Counted from the first letter of the stretch, positions 34,316-46,458 are shown. The stretch: DNA of 64,000 bases from Eonycteris spelaea (GCA_003508835.1 PUFA01000022.1:6386001-6450000), one strand, 5' to 3'. The notes: a model not told the origin generated them from the sequence alone. Made by a program: numbers and translations.

Positions 34316-35570
34316 CTTCCATTTCAAAATATATAACCCTACATTAAGGTGTTTAATGTCGATGAAAGATAAATAAGTATTATAGATAAACCCAGGAGGA
34401 AAAGCAGAATTTCTAACAAAGGGCCATGCAAAACATCATATTTTCTCTTCTGAAGTACAAATAACAGTACCAAGTCTAAAGAAGGAAAAGTTTATGTATA
34501 GAATTCTAAGAGAGTCAAGAGTGTCATTTATGTGTGACAATTCTGTTCATGCTTGAGTTTAGAAATGAATTTATTTCAATATCTTATTTAAAAAACACCA
34601 AATATATATTGAAGAAAATAGACTTAATATTAATATTATACTGAAAAATTCAAAGAATGGAAAACTTAGGGTTTGGGAAAAAAAAGAAAAACCCATGTGG
34701 AAGATTAAAACAATGTTATATTTTTGACTAAATAATCACTGTGACTATAATTATACAAAATCAGTATCAAAATGATTTTTAAAGGTAAAATGGCTTATTT
34801 CTGTTGTCAGTTCTCTGGTGGCACTTATTTATGGTAATATTTAATTATGTTTCTGATTATCAATGTCTTTGCTTGACTTAGTACTTAAGGAGGAAAACAT
34901 ATTTTTGAATAATTAAAAGCTTATTTTGGTCATATCTTCCTTCAAATAGTAATTTCATTCAATTCCATTTGGTGCAATATGTTGCTATTAGTCTTTGCTC
35001 CCTTAAATGGAATTTCGTGCTTGAGATTGTGTGGGTCACTCTGATAACCTAATGTCCAAATGATAGAGGGAGCCATGGTGCTAATCTTTGCAAGAATTAT
35101 TTCACCTTCTTTGTCTTGGATTAACACACACACATACACACACCACACACAGCTGAATATGCAATAATACACAGAAACGTCTACATATGCTCATCTATTG
35201 TCTCTGTAAGAAACTGCTATAAATTTTGTCGTTTATAATTCTTGATAACAGAAACATTCCCTGGCTTGTGGCTCCCTCTTCCATATTCAATGCCAGCAGC
35301 ATAGCATCTTTGAACTCTCTGAATCTGCTTCCATTATCATGTACTCATCGGTTTCTTTATAAGGACCCTTGTGATTATGATGTGCCCATCCACATAATCC
35401 ACATAATGCATATCAAGATCTTTAATTTAGTTATATCTGTAAAATCCTTTTATCATGTAAACTGATACATATTCACAGGTTATGAGGATTAGCACATAAA
35501 CATTTTGGGACCACTTCTCAGCCCAATATGAGTGTGTATGGGATATGTGTATATCAAAGCAGCGTGGTTG
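34316..35570. other. Unique AT-rich sequence, nothing recognised
   Basis: Short CA-rich stretch near 35125-35150. No supported gene or element. Confidence 0.4.
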
Positions 35571-35577
35571 TGGTGCA

Positions 35578-35625
35578 AAAATAATTATATAAAATAATTA
35601 TATTAAATAATTATATTTAAGTTCC
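35578..35625. repeat. Short tandem repeat of a 13-14 base AT-rich unit
   Basis: Three consecutive units of the form ataattatat(a/t)(a)aa, a mini tandem array in AT-rich DNA. Confidence 0.75.
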
Positions 35626-38600
35626 ATTTATTTAATTTTTTGCTATTGGGATATAGCTTATTTTACAGATAGAACATATATGTGGATCTTTAGCTATTTT
35701 ACGAAGGATGCAAAGTTTTACAAATTTGTGTTCTTGGAGTTAGTTAATATAGCTACATACAATAACCTAACCTGTACCTTTAAAAGAAGTAAAAAAGATC
35801 TATGCAATAAAATCACTGAATGTTTAGAGAAGAATTTATCTGAGAGAGAAGATATAAAAGTTTCAGGTTTTCCTTAGCTTTAAGAAACCTCCAAATCCCC
35901 TTCTAGCATGCAGGAACTGCTCCTTGAGTAATTTCATCCTTTCAGGTGCTTTCATCCAAGAGAAATTTAGGGAGATTTTTGCCTGCAGGCATTATAAGCA
36001 CTAAATCCTATAATATAAAATACCACTTATGGTTCTGAGATCCTCACCATTGTATTCAGGAAGCTCTTTCATTGAGTGACATACCAAAATAACTTTCGGC
36101 AGAATGAGAGATTATTTAAATACACAGAGAAATTGTTGTTTTGAAAAGCTTTCAAAAGCAACTAACTCTAATTACCAACATCAGCAAAGTAAATACTACC
36201 TATAATCATGGAGATGATCTGTGAAAAACAGGTCATAAGACAAATCCTGCCGGAACACAAAGAAGAAGCAGACTAGGAGGCGAAGGAAGGCATGGTTTAG
36301 TTCCATATCCTCAGATGCACGTGGGATTGTTGGCATCTTCGGGACTGGTGATGATATTCCACATCAATTTCCTGAATGACAATTGCAGACAATCATGAGC
36401 TAGAACCTGAGAGCCTGAAAGCGGTCTACAGGCGTGTGCAATGAATGGTAGAGAGGAGATAATAACGCAACAGCCGGCATTGTACAGGAAACACTGCAGC
36501 ATTTTGTCATGAGCTGAGGGTGGTTACAGCAGAGATCTGGGTGCAGATGGTGGAGGAAAAACAAACTTAAAAATGAATACTGATGAAACAGCATGTCTGC
36601 ATTATGGACATAAATGAGGGGAAGGCAGAAGATTAGAAAACAGCAGCTAGAAATAAATATGTACATGCAGATTTGTCTTCATGTGTGGGTGTATAGAGCA
36701 TTAAGAACCAAGGACATTTTGGACTTTACGAAATGGATTCCATGGGAGCCATGACAGTAGTGCCAACTTGCACATAATGGGAACGCCCTTAGGGTGTAAC
36801 CAGACAGCCCAAAACTAGAGAAACATCAGCCCCGCCTTCAGGAGCAGTTAAGCATGAAGATCCCACCTGTAAGGTCTGTATAAACTGAACATGTTAGACA
36901 GATGATGCTCAAGCCTAATCGGATAGCATCACCAATGTGTTCGCTAGAGCTGAAGGCTCTGCCCTTCTGACCTGACGCAGCCACTGGCTTGGGACCAACC
37001 TGCAGCTCTCCGCGATGCCAGGGGCTCGCTCTGGAGAGGCTAAGGGCCTTTTGCCCTTTCACTCTATCATTTAAGATTCGGTACATCCCCTCTCTGTGTG
37101 TCGGGTGTTAACCTGTGGGGGCAACTTAGGTGTCTGAGGAGGTTCCAAGCAATAAACCCGGCGTTGTGGAAAGACACAAATGCGTTCAAGAGTGTTACTT
37201 CGGTAGCCCTTTCTCTTGTTCACCAACAATGGGAAGAGAGATCGTATATTTCTTTTTACTTCTGTAGAAAACACAAGGGGAGAGAGCTCCAGGGCAGGCA
37301 GAATAAATGAGAAAAATGAAATGACAGAAAGAATTAAGTCTCAAGTGGTTTGGCTAAGCAAATTTAAATGCCTGAGTGTGTTCTTATAAAACTGATTTAG
37401 GTTCGTTGTGTGTTTGCTTCCTTTCCTTGTTATTTATTTTCTACTATTAAGCAGTTTTGGTTTGCTTATTTTTGTTTTTATGTAAATGTGAAAATTATTT
37501 TAGGGACACTCTACAGAGATTTACATCCACACATCCAGTTGGGCACAGATGACGTTTTTCCCTAGAGCATACTGGCAGAGACACTGAGCATTTTCTTTTT
37601 CTTGAGGGCATTTAATAGCTACCTTGTAGAATGACATACTTCTTCATATGTTGTTTGGCTTTCACGATGTCAATTACATTATCCTAAGATGTTCCTTATT
37701 CATTTTACTGTTTTTGCCCTGAATGTCTAGCACACCTTCTCTAGTACTGGTAAGCTTGGGCATGAGAATAACCTGACTTCCTACTTGTATGCATATCATC
37801 CTGACATCTGATTCTCCTAAGGGGATCCAAGATCGCATAAAGCTGCCATGTTATTACAGTCCTTCATGAAAGACTGCCTGAAGTGATGTCACAACATCAG
37901 ACATTCAGCTCCAGTTGACAAGGAAACATCACTTACAGAAAAGGTTACTTTGAGCATGTTTTTATTTGAGATGTGACAACTCCATCTAATCACCTAAATG
38001 ATGTATCTGTGAAAATAACATTAATATCTTATTCTATTACTCTTACATTTATTTAATTATTATCTATCCAGTTTTGTTTTTTATTTCATTTTCAGACTGC
38101 CATTTTCACATTTATATTAAAAACTGATACAGAATGATTTAATTTCTTATCTTTAATAGTAATATAGAATCTTAATTTTCGATATCTACATAACTACCAT
38201 ATGAGTTTTGAAAGCTTTCTTACTACTATAGTTTAAGTCAACTTATGTAATAAAAATTATCATACATTTCAATAATCAAAATTAAATGTTTGCAAGAGTG
38301 TTATGGAGTATTAAAGAGTAATTTTTAGAGACAAACCAAGATACAGATAACAAGGAATAAAACTTTAAATGTAGCACATTTATTTATATAGATGGATAAC
38401 TGCATTTGTTTGTTATTACTGTAAGACACAAGGAAGGTCAAGGCAATGTTCATGAATTATTGGCCTCCTAAATCTTTTCTTACTTTGTCTTTGTTTTCTT
38501 TGAAAAGGTATTTTTCAACAACTCTGAAGTGTACGGCTGTACCAGTTCTTACTAAATAAGTTTTGAGAATACTCCATGCAATTTCGTCCTTATGATTGTA

Positions 38601-39090
38601 TTATACATCTTCTAGGTGAAAAACCTTCAACCACATTATTCTAAGGAAGAGAAAAAAGCTTCTGACATCCTCATCACTCTCTCTCTTTCTGACAGTCCCA
38701 ATAGAGCCTCACACTGCTACCTGATTTTATCTTCTGACAGCTAGCCAAGCAAGCCACCAATTCAAATGACAGGGAGAAACAGGGGCAAAAGGGAGTAAAA
38801 TGCTAGGTTTAAATAGTTGCTTGAAGCTATTTCTCATAGCATAAAATACAGTATGTCATAGATCAAAACAATGTATTCTAAATTCTTTAGCTAAAATATA
38901 CAATTCTAGTAAATCCTAGTCTAATTCTAATGAGTTTTTACTATCTCATCTAAGATTATTTCTTCGTCAGCAGTCTTGAAGGATTCTGCATATTATCATT
39001 TAACATTACAGGTATCATCACTTTATTTCAGGGAAAAAAAAATGAGTTGCAGGATGCCCTAAAATTTGTACCCATGGGATTTTAATATAT
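35626..39090. other. Mostly unique sequence, nothing recognised
   Basis: No confident element. Small frames at 36311-36666, 36838-37310 and 35680-35877 overlap each other on both strands and show no domains. A weak L2 3'-like motif occurs near 37700-37740. Confidence 0.4.
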
Positions 39091-39094
39091 GGAG

Positions 39095-39568
39095 GTGACT
39101 GTGTGATGAGATGGAGAGGTGAAGGACATGAAGAATTATTATTATTTACATTTCCTGAGAAAAGGCAGCACGCTGCACCATGCAGGGCCTCATGCGCAAG
39201 CGCTGAGTTTGGTCAGGAGGCAGAAGCAGGGGTGCGGGGCATAGCCCAGGCCAAAGTTTCATTACAGCATTTACAGAAATGCAAAGCAGAACGGAGTACA
39301 TGGCTTGGATTTGGCTCGTGTGAACAATTCCTGCAGGGTTCAGGCTGCAGGCATGGTTTCTAGCTACCTGGCACCTGGCCCTGGAACGATTTAGAGAGGG
39401 GGCGTATTGGCTTGGTGTGTGAGAGTTAGACAAGGAGATGGCTGGGACTACAGACTCAGGACTGGCTGGTCTGTAAGTGAAAGATCTGTTCATAGGCAAG
39501 TTGTTACCATCTTTGGGAGAGGTAGGCTCTCCCAGGTCTCTAAGGCCCCCAAGTGCCAGAGCACCAAG
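39095..39568. repeat. GC-rich LTR-like block
   Basis: A GC-richer block with long frames on both strands (86 residues plus at 39103-39363, 146 residues minus at 39146-39586), neither with a recognised domain. Motifs such as 'ctcgtgtgaacaattcctgc agggttcaggctgcaggcat' have the feel of an old LTR. It also contains a gtaagt donor-like site at 39473. The family is not identified. The L1 at 39580 landed at its right edge. Confidence 0.35.
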
Positions 39569-39579
39569 AATACAGAAAA

Positions 39580-40019
39580 CAAACATGTATCAGAAAAAAT
39601 ATATGCACACCAGTGTTCATAGCAACATTATTCACGGTGGCCAAGACATGGAAGCAACCGACGTGTCTTATGATAGATGACTGGCTAAAGATGTGCTACG
39701 TATTTTCAATGGAATATTATTACTCAGCCACAAGAAGAAATGCAATACCGCCATTTGTGACAACTTGGATGGATCTTGAGATAATCATGCTAAGTGAAAT
39801 AAGCCAGACAGAAAAAGTTGAAAAGCCCATATCACTTATATGTGGGATATAAATCTAAAACCAACAAATAAACATGACAAACAACGACTCATGGACATGG
39901 ACAGTAGTAAACTAGTGGTTACCAGGGAGTGGGGGGGGGGCAGGGGCAGTAGGTGGGTAAAAAGGATCAAATATGTGGTGAAAAAGAATTCTAACTATGG
40001 GTAGTGAACATACAATGCA

Positions 40020-40058
<39 letters not shown>

Positions 40059-40140
40059 CACACTTATTGTTGAATTGTACATTTGAAACTTACTGCATTC
40101 TGTTAACCAACGTCACTATAATAATTTAAAAAAAATAAAA
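39580..40140 (+). mobile_element. 5'-truncated L1 (ORF2 C-terminus plus 3' UTR)
   Basis: One uninterrupted frame to 39852 encodes the L1 ORF2 C-terminus, including 'TTWMDLEIIMLSEISQTEKV'. The 3' UTR follows, with 'ctaactatgggtagtgaaca' and 'ttgtacatttgaaacttact', and an A-rich tail at about 40125-40140. Target-site duplication aatacagaaaa occurs at 39569-39579 and 40141-40151. It is a close relative of the L1 at 27345-28221 and forms a direct repeat with its last half-kilobase. Confidence 0.92.
40025..40055. repeat. (TG)n microsatellite inside L1 3' UTR
   Basis: About 15 TG units replace the 'tatagatgatgtattatag'-type segment seen in the related L1 at 27345-28221. Confidence 0.95.
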
Positions 40141-40151
40141 AATACAGAAAA

Positions 40152-42150
40152 TAGAAAATATAGTTAATATAATTGGCCTCGTGGTGAGTAGATACCAAAC
40201 AGATAAACAATGAGTCTATAAAACACAGAGCACTTGTCTTAGTAAAAAAATAATATATTGTAAAGATCACTATGAAAGAGGTTTCTGACTTGTCAAGGAA
40301 ATATTATTTTTATGTTAGGCCCGGCAACTTTACTTCTCACAAAGTAACTTTACTGCTATGCTTAAAAATAGAGATTTTCAAAAAGCTTTCAAAAAGAAAA
40401 GAATTTCCATCAAAACATTATTTCTAATAGTAAAATATGAAAGCAACTCGTTCCCTATATGTGAATGATTAAATGTCACCTATCTATGGATTAGTATGTT
40501 CTCTTCAGAAATGACATTTTTCAAGAATATTAATATGGAAAAAAATGTTCCGATGTAATAAGTTAAAAGGCAGGATATAAAATATTTCTTCTAAAAAAAC
40601 ATAATTCTATATTTAATTGAAATACATACTCCCCTCTACTTTAGAAGAAAACTAAAATTGAAAATCTAGTTTCCAGATTTCTTCAGAATTCTCTTCCTAT
40701 TAAATCCAACCAAAATAAAGTGTTATTTTCTATACATTATGATACTTCGTTGTATCTTTGCTGAATATTTTATCTTGGTACATAGCCTTTATCCTACGCT
40801 ACATCTTATCTCTTCGAACTGTTTCAAAATAACACCCCCCATAGAATTTCCCCTAATTTCCTTTGCTCTAAATAACCTGTGCAGCACCTCTCCCTGTCTA
40901 CCCTAGCCTCGAGTCATCAGGTCCTATTTCTTTTATCCCCTACCAAACCATAATCTTCACAGCATTAGTGACATCATCAATGCATATTTTCTTTATGCAT
41001 AAAAGATTCTCAAGTACTTGTGGCACAAATAAATTAATTACATGTTTGTTACACAAATTTACAAGGAGCTTTGATCTCAGCACCTCCTACATGTGATAAT
41101 TCATTTGGCAGCAAGTAAACAACTTGTAGAAAAAGAAATATCTTTGACTTGACTTTGTTAAGTGAACCATGTGAATCTTACATGTTCACTGAATTGTGTG
41201 CTATGATGTTCTCAACTATCAGGACACTGTGAAATCAAGTGGGGCAAGACACTCGGTATTTAAATCTCACTAATGTTAGAATTTAGTCTTGCAATTATGA
41301 TTTGTTCATTTTTGAATATGATACATAGTTGATGTTAATATCCGAATAGCTATATTGAGAGTAAGTTAGTATGTCTAATAATTGGAGGAGGTCGTTAGAA
41401 ATCAATATTTATAAATTACAAATTTCACTGTTCTTACTGCAAATATCACTAATAAATTTGGTATAGGAAATCAATTTTGGTCTAATGTTTTAAGAAAGAA
41501 AAAATATCAATCATTATTATTTCACTTCCTACCAAAGGCAAGAAATTGTTTTGTTTTCAGGAAAATAATAAACCTTTTAAAATAAAGTTTTCATTTATAT
41601 ACAATTTTGTTTTGAGTTTTCTTACATCAGTTATTCTTCCCTGACTTCTATTTATGGAGTCTACCCTCTGGTAGAATGAAGTAATTAATTTGAAGAGGGA
41701 ATACATTCAAAATCAAAATTTCATAAGATGAAAAGTTTCTTTACTCATCTGTAAAATTGCTTCTTTTATCAAAAAAGAAAAGGGTGCAAACAATCCAGGA
41801 GACAGCTCTTCCGGGGAGTGAAGACAGCTTATGGAATACATATTAAAAAGTAAACATGGGAGAAGAAGTTTTCCCTGCATAGTATTAACAAGCCAGATGG
41901 AAATATGTTTGAGGACACCAAATGACACCAAAGAACATAATGTTTCTGATTTCAGTTTTGTTTTTTGATATTTACTTCCTAACTTTTGACGTTCATTTAT
42001 TCGGCTTGGCTTTTCTTTTTACTCTATTTTTGACTTCTAGGATAAAAATTATTACATATAAAGTGGAACAGTTGTTATCCTTGTTTAAAGCCATCGATTC
42101 TATTGTCTTTCTTTCTGAGTAGATACAAATTCATATTAGTTAATTTGCTA
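40152..42150. other. Mostly unique AT-rich sequence
   Basis: No confident element. A C-rich patch at 40820-40960 could be a decayed L2 piece. Frames at 41713-41931 and 41922-42122 have no recognised domains. Confidence 0.4.
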
Positions 42151-42151
42151 A

Positions 42152-42751
42152 AAAGAAGAAACACTGTGGGTATGTATCCAAAGAAAACCAAAACAATAAT
42201 TCATAAAGGTCTATTCATGGCAGCACAATTTACTATAGCCAAGTTATGGAAGCAACCTAAATGCCCATCAACAGACGATTGGATAAAGAAGTTATGGTTC
42301 ATTTATACAATGGAATATTACTCAGCTATTTAAAAAAATGAAATCCTACCATTTGCAATGACATGGATAGACCTAGAGATTATTATGCTGAGTGAAATAA
42401 GTCGGAAAAACAATAAATACCACATGATTTCACTTATATGTATAATCTAAGGACAAAAAGAAGAAACAAATCAAAAACAGACTCACACATATAGTAGACA
42501 ATTTGATGACGGACAGAGGGGATGGAGAGTTGGGGGGCTGGGAGAATGGGGTGAAGTGTTAAAGAAGTACAAATTAGTAGTCAATAGATGGTCACGGGGA
42601 TGGGGACAGTTAGCTTTAATACATGGCTAAGTGGAGGGCTAGGGGAACAAGGGAGGGAGCAATTGGGGGGATCATTTTATGAACTATATAGATGTTTAAC
42701 CAATGTACTGTACATTTGAAACTAATTTAAATGAATATATACATATATGTG

Positions 42752-42790
<39 letters not shown>

Positions 42791-42806
42791 TAAAGAAGAA
42801 ACACTG
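42152..42806 (+). mobile_element. 5'-truncated L1 with 15-bp target-site duplication
   Basis: An exact 15-base duplication, aaagaagaaacactg, lies at 42152-42166 and 42792-42806. Between them is L1 ORF2 C-terminal sequence ('AKLWKQPKCPSTDDWIKKLW', then a frameshift in the aaaaaa run near 42332), then a 3' UTR of a different type from the other two ('gaagtacaaattagtagtca', 'gggatcattttatgaactat', 'ctgtacatttgaaactaatt'). The expected A-tail has been replaced by tatata/(TG)n simple sequence at about 42730-42790. Confidence 0.95.
42748..42789. repeat. (TG)n microsatellite at L1 3' terminus
   Basis: The TG run lies exactly where the L1 A-tail should be, directly before the right target-site duplication. 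Confidence 0.95.
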
Positions 42807-42841
42807 GAGGTAATGGAGAAAAAGACACACTGTAGAAAAAG

Positions 42842-43077
42842 CAGAGCTGAACCCCGAATAATACAGGGGTTGGAGCACCAACTGCCAACACAGTAAAGAA
42901 TCTGCAGATACCTTAAATCGGACCTCCATACCTGGACCGATCCTTGAACAACATAGGTTTGAACTGTGCGTCAACTGAAGAGAGTGAGTCACCTAAACTG
43001 TGCGGGTCAACTGGGAAAAAGCCATGTGTAAGTCGACCCTCGCAGTTCAAACCCCCATGCTGTTATAGGGTCAGCTG
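42842..43077 (-). mobile_element. Tigger/MER2-like non-autonomous DNA transposon
   Basis: The left end 'gctgaaccccgaataataca ggggttggagcacc' and the right end 'gcagttcaaacccccatgct gttatagggtcagctg' match inverted forms of MER2-type Tigger ends ('cagttgacccttgaacaacg c...'). A TA follows the right end. An extra copy of the TIR-type sequence in the other orientation ('ccttgaacaacataggtttg aactgtgcg') lies inside at 42942-42970, so the element is rearranged or composite. No transposase remains. Confidence 0.7.
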
Positions 43078-43555
43078 TACAGTACTGGTAAAGGATGTAC
43101 CTATAGTTTTATGTCTTACTTCTAAATGCCCAATGAACAAACACTGAACCCTCCTCTATAAAATATACCGCATACAAAATTCATCACATTTCCTCTTTAA
43201 ATCAAAATCAGATAGATTTATATATGTGCAGCCAGATCAAACAATAACTCTACATAGTTTAGACCTCTCTCTTTTAAAGCATAGTCAGGTTAAGTGATGC
43301 TAAACTTCTTCCTTTTTTTTCCCTTGATATCTATTTGACGTATATAACCTTGTGTAATTGGGTGTACAAGTTAAATAGATTTATATTTGGTCATAATGAT
43401 TCGAACTTCTAATTAGTAGTTCTTATTAGAAATTTTATAGTTTTCTTAACTAATGTTTTTATAGAGATCCTCGAGGTTTTTATTACTGTTTACTTTTAGT
43501 GCATCACACTTTTATCATGTCAAACTGAATGACTCTGCCAATTTTCAACTATTTT
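43078..43555. other. Unique AT-rich sequence, nothing recognised
   Basis: No element or exon supported. Confidence 0.4.
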
Positions 43556-43559
43556 TACC

Positions 43560-43665
43560 TACTAAAATGTAAACGCCATATGATTCAACTTAATGTACCC
43601 ATCTCCTCAGTGCTTAGCTCCATCTAAGACATATAGTTAGTGCTCAATACATTTTTGATGGACAA
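43560..43665 (+). repeat. L2/MIR 3' end fragment
   Basis: 'cccatctcctcagtgcttag' and 'acatatagttagtgctcaat acatttttgatgg' match the shared 3' end of L2 ('cagtgcctagaacagtgcct ggcacatagtaggcgctcaataaat'). Confidence 0.75.
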
Positions 43666-44045
43666 TTGAAAAAATGAATGGCAATTCATATGGTGAGAAT
43701 TCTTGAAACTGCCAGAGTGTGTGTTGCTGCCCTTTAGTTTCCTTATTCTTATTCACTGAAGAACAAGAAAACAAACAAACCAAAAACACGGAACTCGTGC
43801 TTTCGTGCCAGGTAATACACGAAAGAAGTGTCCATCTCCTCCCTGACACCACACGCACACACAATGCCAGGGAGGTCTCAGAGACTCTTCATTCCCCGCA
43901 TAGTCTCCACTCTTGCATGCTTGGCCAGGAAGCTTCTCTGTGACTGTCATCTCTTGACTGTATCATTTTTAGGATTTTCTCACTCAAATTATTTTCTCAA
44001 ATTATTATTTTAAATATCCACATCTCATCATTACATTATCTGATT
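43666..44045. other. Unclassified, CT-rich in part
   Basis: Overlapping small frames on both strands; no recognised domain. The right part may be the upstream section of the L2 that follows. Confidence 0.35.
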
Positions 44046-44049
44046 AAAT

Positions 44050-44510
44050 TACTGCCATGATTCCACATTCCTCATTTGGTATAATGTAGAGGGCTGTTCG
44101 GATTAGAATCTACTCTCTGCTCCAGTTTTAAGCCTCATCCTTCTCATGGTGTTTCTCTTACACTGAAATGCGTACAGTTCCCTGGATAAAACAAATTTCC
44201 TCATTTTCAACTCTGGTCCTTAGCACATAATTTTGCCTCTTATGGAATATATTTCCCTCAACACAGGAACTCCACTTGTACTTTCTATCTACATTTTTAT
44301 TTATATGAAACATTATTCTTTAGGTCTTATCTAAAACATTTTATTTGTGAACTCTAGGTGTTTTTCCTCTTTATGCTACCATATTATATTGAACTTACCT
44401 CTGACATCACTTTTCACGCTAATCATAATCACCTTATGAGATATATTCTTTCTCTATGAGACAAAGCATTCATGTATAGTGCTTAATACACTACCTGGCA
44501 CTTTTTTTTT
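44050..44510 (+). mobile_element. L2 LINE 3' region
   Basis: Follows plus-strand L2: 'tttgcctcttatggaatata tttccctcaacacaggaa' (compare 'ctctgcctggaacgctcttcccccag'), 'ttattctttaggtcttatct' (compare 'acttccttcaggtctctgctca') and the terminal 'gtatagtgcttaatacacta cctggcac'. Confidence 0.65.
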
Positions 44511-44534
44511 GTTTTCATCAAGAAGTTTAATATG

Positions 44535-44690
44535 GTGATTATTATGCTTCAGCTGTACTAATATTCATAAAAGTTCTATGAATTAGGTAGCACTATTATT
44601 ATAATTTCACAGATGAGCAAACTGAGGCTGAAAAAGGATACTGAACTATAAAAGGTCAATTATTAAGCGGTAGAACTAAGATGAACTACT
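44535..44690 (-). repeat. MIR SINE
   Basis: 'agttctatgaattaggtagc actattattataatttcaca gatgagcaaactgaggctga' is a clear antisense MIR core. Confidence 0.85.
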
Positions 44691-45615
44691 ATTGGCTTAC
44701 ACTTATTATTAACTTAATAAATGAAAAGATGAATGACATATGGAATGAGCACATAAAATTATTATTTTCTCAGTCACTAAATATTTGATAACAGTGACTG
44801 TGGCACATCTTCATGACTCAGTTACTCGTCCCTTTGGATGATTTCTCCCCCAGGAAGCTGTCTCAGGGAACGGTGTCTCTGGCAGTCCCCCTGCCAGGAT
44901 GTACCTTCTGAGCAGTAGATACGAGAGGCGAACTGAGATGGCGGTTACCTTAAGCTGAGTAAACCCCTTCATTACTTTAAAAGACTTTTTCCTATGAATA
45001 ATTGTACAGACTGTGTCCAGAAGAAGGGCCTCCGGCCAAGAGGACTAAAATCCAGTCCAGAATGTACTGTCATTTTGGAGGAAGAAGTGACATTTTAACT
45101 AATTAATTTTCTCAGCAAGTAGGGGCATGTTTTCCAAGTATTCTGCCAGATTGGGTGTTTTTTTTTTTTTTTTAATTCTAATATTTTTCTCATTTTTTAC
45201 GAAGGCACTAGATATATGCTAGCAGAGAGCCTGGTTAGGAGGGCACAGATATCTAGGTATATATATGACCTTAGAAAAGTTCCTTTATATAAATTTTCTC
45301 ATTGGGGGAAGGAGGTAACATAATATCTAACTTGACGTATTAATAGGAATATTGAATTATATAATGCATACAAAGCACCGACACTTTGTGTTGCACATAG
45401 TAATTGCTCCATAATTATTAGTTCTATTGTTAATCTTACTTCTATTAATATCATCGTTTTCTTTAGAATAAACTAATAAAAACTAAAGGTACTTTATGTT
45501 CCTAAATTTGCAAATTTAAATATATTTCTCAGCAAGATGTCACAGATCACTCTAGACCAAGAGTAGGTATCAGGAAGAACGTGAAGTAAGTTCTCAGGTC
45601 TATGTAATTTATTTG
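44691..45615. other. Unclassified sequence with GC-richer patch and T-run
   Basis: 44810-45080 is GC-richer and could be an old LTR relic. A 16-base T-run lies at 45158-45173. Nothing further recognised. Confidence 0.35.
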
Positions 45616-45620
45616 GAATG

Positions 45621-45957
45621 TGTGGTGGGGTGAATAATGACTTCTCAAAAATGTCTAGGACTTAATCTTTGGAATGTGTGGCTGTGACCTTACATTCTGA
45701 TATAACAACAGAATCAAGAGGATGGAATGATGTGAGGAAGGGTATCATAAGTCCAAAAATGAAAGGTAACTCTAGATAATAAATGAGTCAAGGAAAAAGA
45801 TTCTTCCCTACGGCCTCCAGAAGGAACAACTCTGTTGACACCTTGAATTTAGTCCAGTGAAAGTGATTTTAGATTTCTGACCTCTTGAACGACAACGTGT
45901 TGTTTTAGCCACTAAATTTGAGATATTTTGTTAGAGCAGTAAAAAGAAACTGATATA
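45621..45957 (+). mobile_element. MLT1-type MaLR solo LTR
   Basis: Starts 'tgtggtggggtgaataatga cttctcaaaaatgtctagga' (compare MLT1 'tgttatgggctgaattgtg tcccccaaaa'). It continues with 'gtgaccttacattctgat', 'ggcctccagaaggaacaact ctgttgacaccttgaattta' and ends 'ttgttttagccactaaattt gagatattttgttagagcag'. Full-length order of MLT1 motifs. No internal retroviral sequence flanks it, so it is a solo LTR. Confidence 0.85.
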
Positions 45958-46037
45958 AAAAGTGATTTCAGACAGCAAAGTGAGGGAGAAATGAAATAAG
46001 AGGAAAAATTAATCATTATCAATTAAATTGCCATTAT

Positions 46038-46100
46038 ACACACACACATAGACACACATCACATATGTATGCATATATGTAAGTGTGTATATTTTTATTT

Positions 46101-46142
<42 letters not shown>
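46038..46142. repeat. (CA)n, AT spacer and (GT)n compound microsatellite
   Basis: A short CA tract and TATG-like spacer are followed by about 20 uninterrupted GT units (46103-46142). Confidence 0.95.
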
Positions 46143-46144
<2 letters not shown>

Positions 46145-46446
46145 TATTTGGTGCTTGATTCTTTTGGATAAATCTGGAAGTAAATATACCTCAGAATTTT
46201 CTAATACCCATCAAGGTATAAAAAAGCTGGGAGGTTTAAACACGAAGTATTTCCTGACCAAGAAGAAATATTTGACCTCTCAGCATTGCTTTCAGCCATA
46301 ACATCAATTTCTATGACCCAGCTGTGTTTCTCATCCATCACCTTTTTGGTATTCTTTTTGGTATAATGTCCCTTTCCTGTTTCTATGATAATGGGAAAGA
46401 GCTGCCACTTGGTGCTCCGTATTATACCTTCCAACCATTGCGCTTT

Positions 46447-46458
46447 GGGGGGGGGGGG
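46447..46458. repeat. G12 homopolymer
   Basis: Twelve consecutive G followed by cggg; able to form G-rich structures. It also makes a Pro run in a minus-strand chance frame. Confidence 0.95.

Noticed and set aside
39146..39586. 146-residue minus-strand frame
   Set aside because: Lies in an unclassified GC-rich block, overlaps plus-strand frames and shows no domain; kept only as a finding.
42103..42333. Possible gene with an IAKLWKQPKCPSTDDWIKK-like segment
   Set aside because: This is the L1 ORF2 C-terminus reading across the insertion border, not a host gene.
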